From Byssovorax sp. (GTDB lineage: Bacteria; Myxococcota_A; Polyangia; Polyangiales; Polyangiaceae): DNA of 45,666 bases. Of this stretch, positions 45,501-45,666 are shown in pieces; positions within the stretch are counted from its first letter, which is position 1, and every line of letters begins with the position of its first letter. The notes under the pieces were generated by a model. It was given only the letters and a program-made list of their open reading frames with translations, ran no database searches and was not told where the DNA came from. A program made the translations under genes and the position numbers. The stretch covers positions 1 to 45,666 of the forward strand of contig JANYGI010000076.1 in NCBI GenBank assembly GCA_025362495.1, given 5' to 3'.

Positions 45501-45666
45501 CTAAATATCGAGGTTCTTCACGTTGAGCGCGTTCTGCTCGATGAAGTTCCGCCGCGGCTCGACCTGATCGCCCATCAAGATCGTGAAGAGCTCATCGGTC
45601 TTCACGGCGTCGTCGATGCGCACCTGGAGCAGCGTGCGCGCGTCGGGGTTCATCGTCGTCTCCCAG
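45501..45666 (-). CDS. gyrB: DNA gyrase subunit B, C-terminal end (5' outside the window)
   Basis: The minus strand from 45666 reads [19 protein letters not shown], then [20 protein letters not shown] and [11 protein letters not shown] before TAG at 45501-45503. This is the conserved GyrB Toprim-distal C-terminus (E. coli: WETTMDPESRRML ... LMGDAVEPRRAFIEENAL). Only the last ~54 codons are present. The final NLDI tail is typical of gyrase B rather than ParE. The gene runs off the right edge. Confidence 0.95.
   Translation of the reverse strand, partial: WETTMNPDARTLLQVRIDDAVKTDELFTILMGDQVEPRRNFIEQNALNVKNLDI

Overview
The window is a very GC-rich chromosomal segment that looks myxobacterial (Polyangiales/Sorangiineae-like Deltaproteobacteria). 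This is inferred from Gly/Ser/Thr-rich lipoproteins, Cys-rich secreted proteins, very large TPR proteins, a zinc-ribbon/TPR membrane protein, frequent GTG starts and very many 4-nt start/stop overlaps. No phage, insertion sequence or CRISPR array was seen. Both ends cut genes: a copper type II monooxygenase-like secreted protein on the left and gyrB on the right.

Left part (1-11.2 kb). A minus-strand run reads yggS (PLP-binding), a TlpA-like lipoprotein thioredoxin, rarA and a GNAT acetyltransferase. Two small tandem lipoproteins sharing a C-[IV]-FNPQPDPPG start follow. Next come a Cys-rich lipoprotein overlapping a stand-alone cyclic-nucleotide-binding protein, a second GNAT, rpe coupled to a zinc-metallopeptidase-like lipoprotein, a PrmC/HemK-like methyltransferase and tRNA-Ser(TGA).

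Middle (11.2-27.5 kb). A minus-strand unit of two giant TPR proteins (1581 and 1775 aa, 4-nt overlap) ends in a molybdopterin oxidoreductase. The giants share a C-terminal domain that may be a catalytically dead M48-like peptidase fold. A more accessory-looking plus-strand stretch holds three unrecognised genes, a structured intergenic region with repeats and an intrinsic terminator, and a ParE-type toxin-antitoxin pair whose toxin is frameshifted. A PHA-granule-region protein and a parvulin-like membrane protein lie on the minus strand.

Right part (27.6-45.7 kb). A 1310-aa zinc-ribbon/TPR membrane protein carries six FGxxDLP-type repeats. A minus-strand unit follows: a LeuA-family acyltransferase, a lipoprotein with kinase-like motifs and a YbjN/type III chaperone-like protein. 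Divergent from it, a six-gene plus-strand operon has all five junctions overlapping by 4 nt: CcmF, a Cys-variant CcmH, a CcmI-like zinc-ribbon protein, an LPxGHP-repeat membrane protein, a fumarylacetoacetate-hydrolase-fold enzyme and an FGE-like protein without the catalytic cysteines. cinA, clpB and the gyrB 3' end with its terminator close the window.

The most interesting candidates for undescribed biology are the extended cytochrome c maturation operon, the twin giant TPR proteins with paired degenerate peptidase-like domains, the FGxxDLP repeats and the FNPQPDPPG lipoproteins. Three reading-frame anomalies (methyltransferase N-terminus, 10.6-11.0 kb, ParE toxin) may be decay or assembly indels. 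All calls come from reading the sequence; no database search was run.
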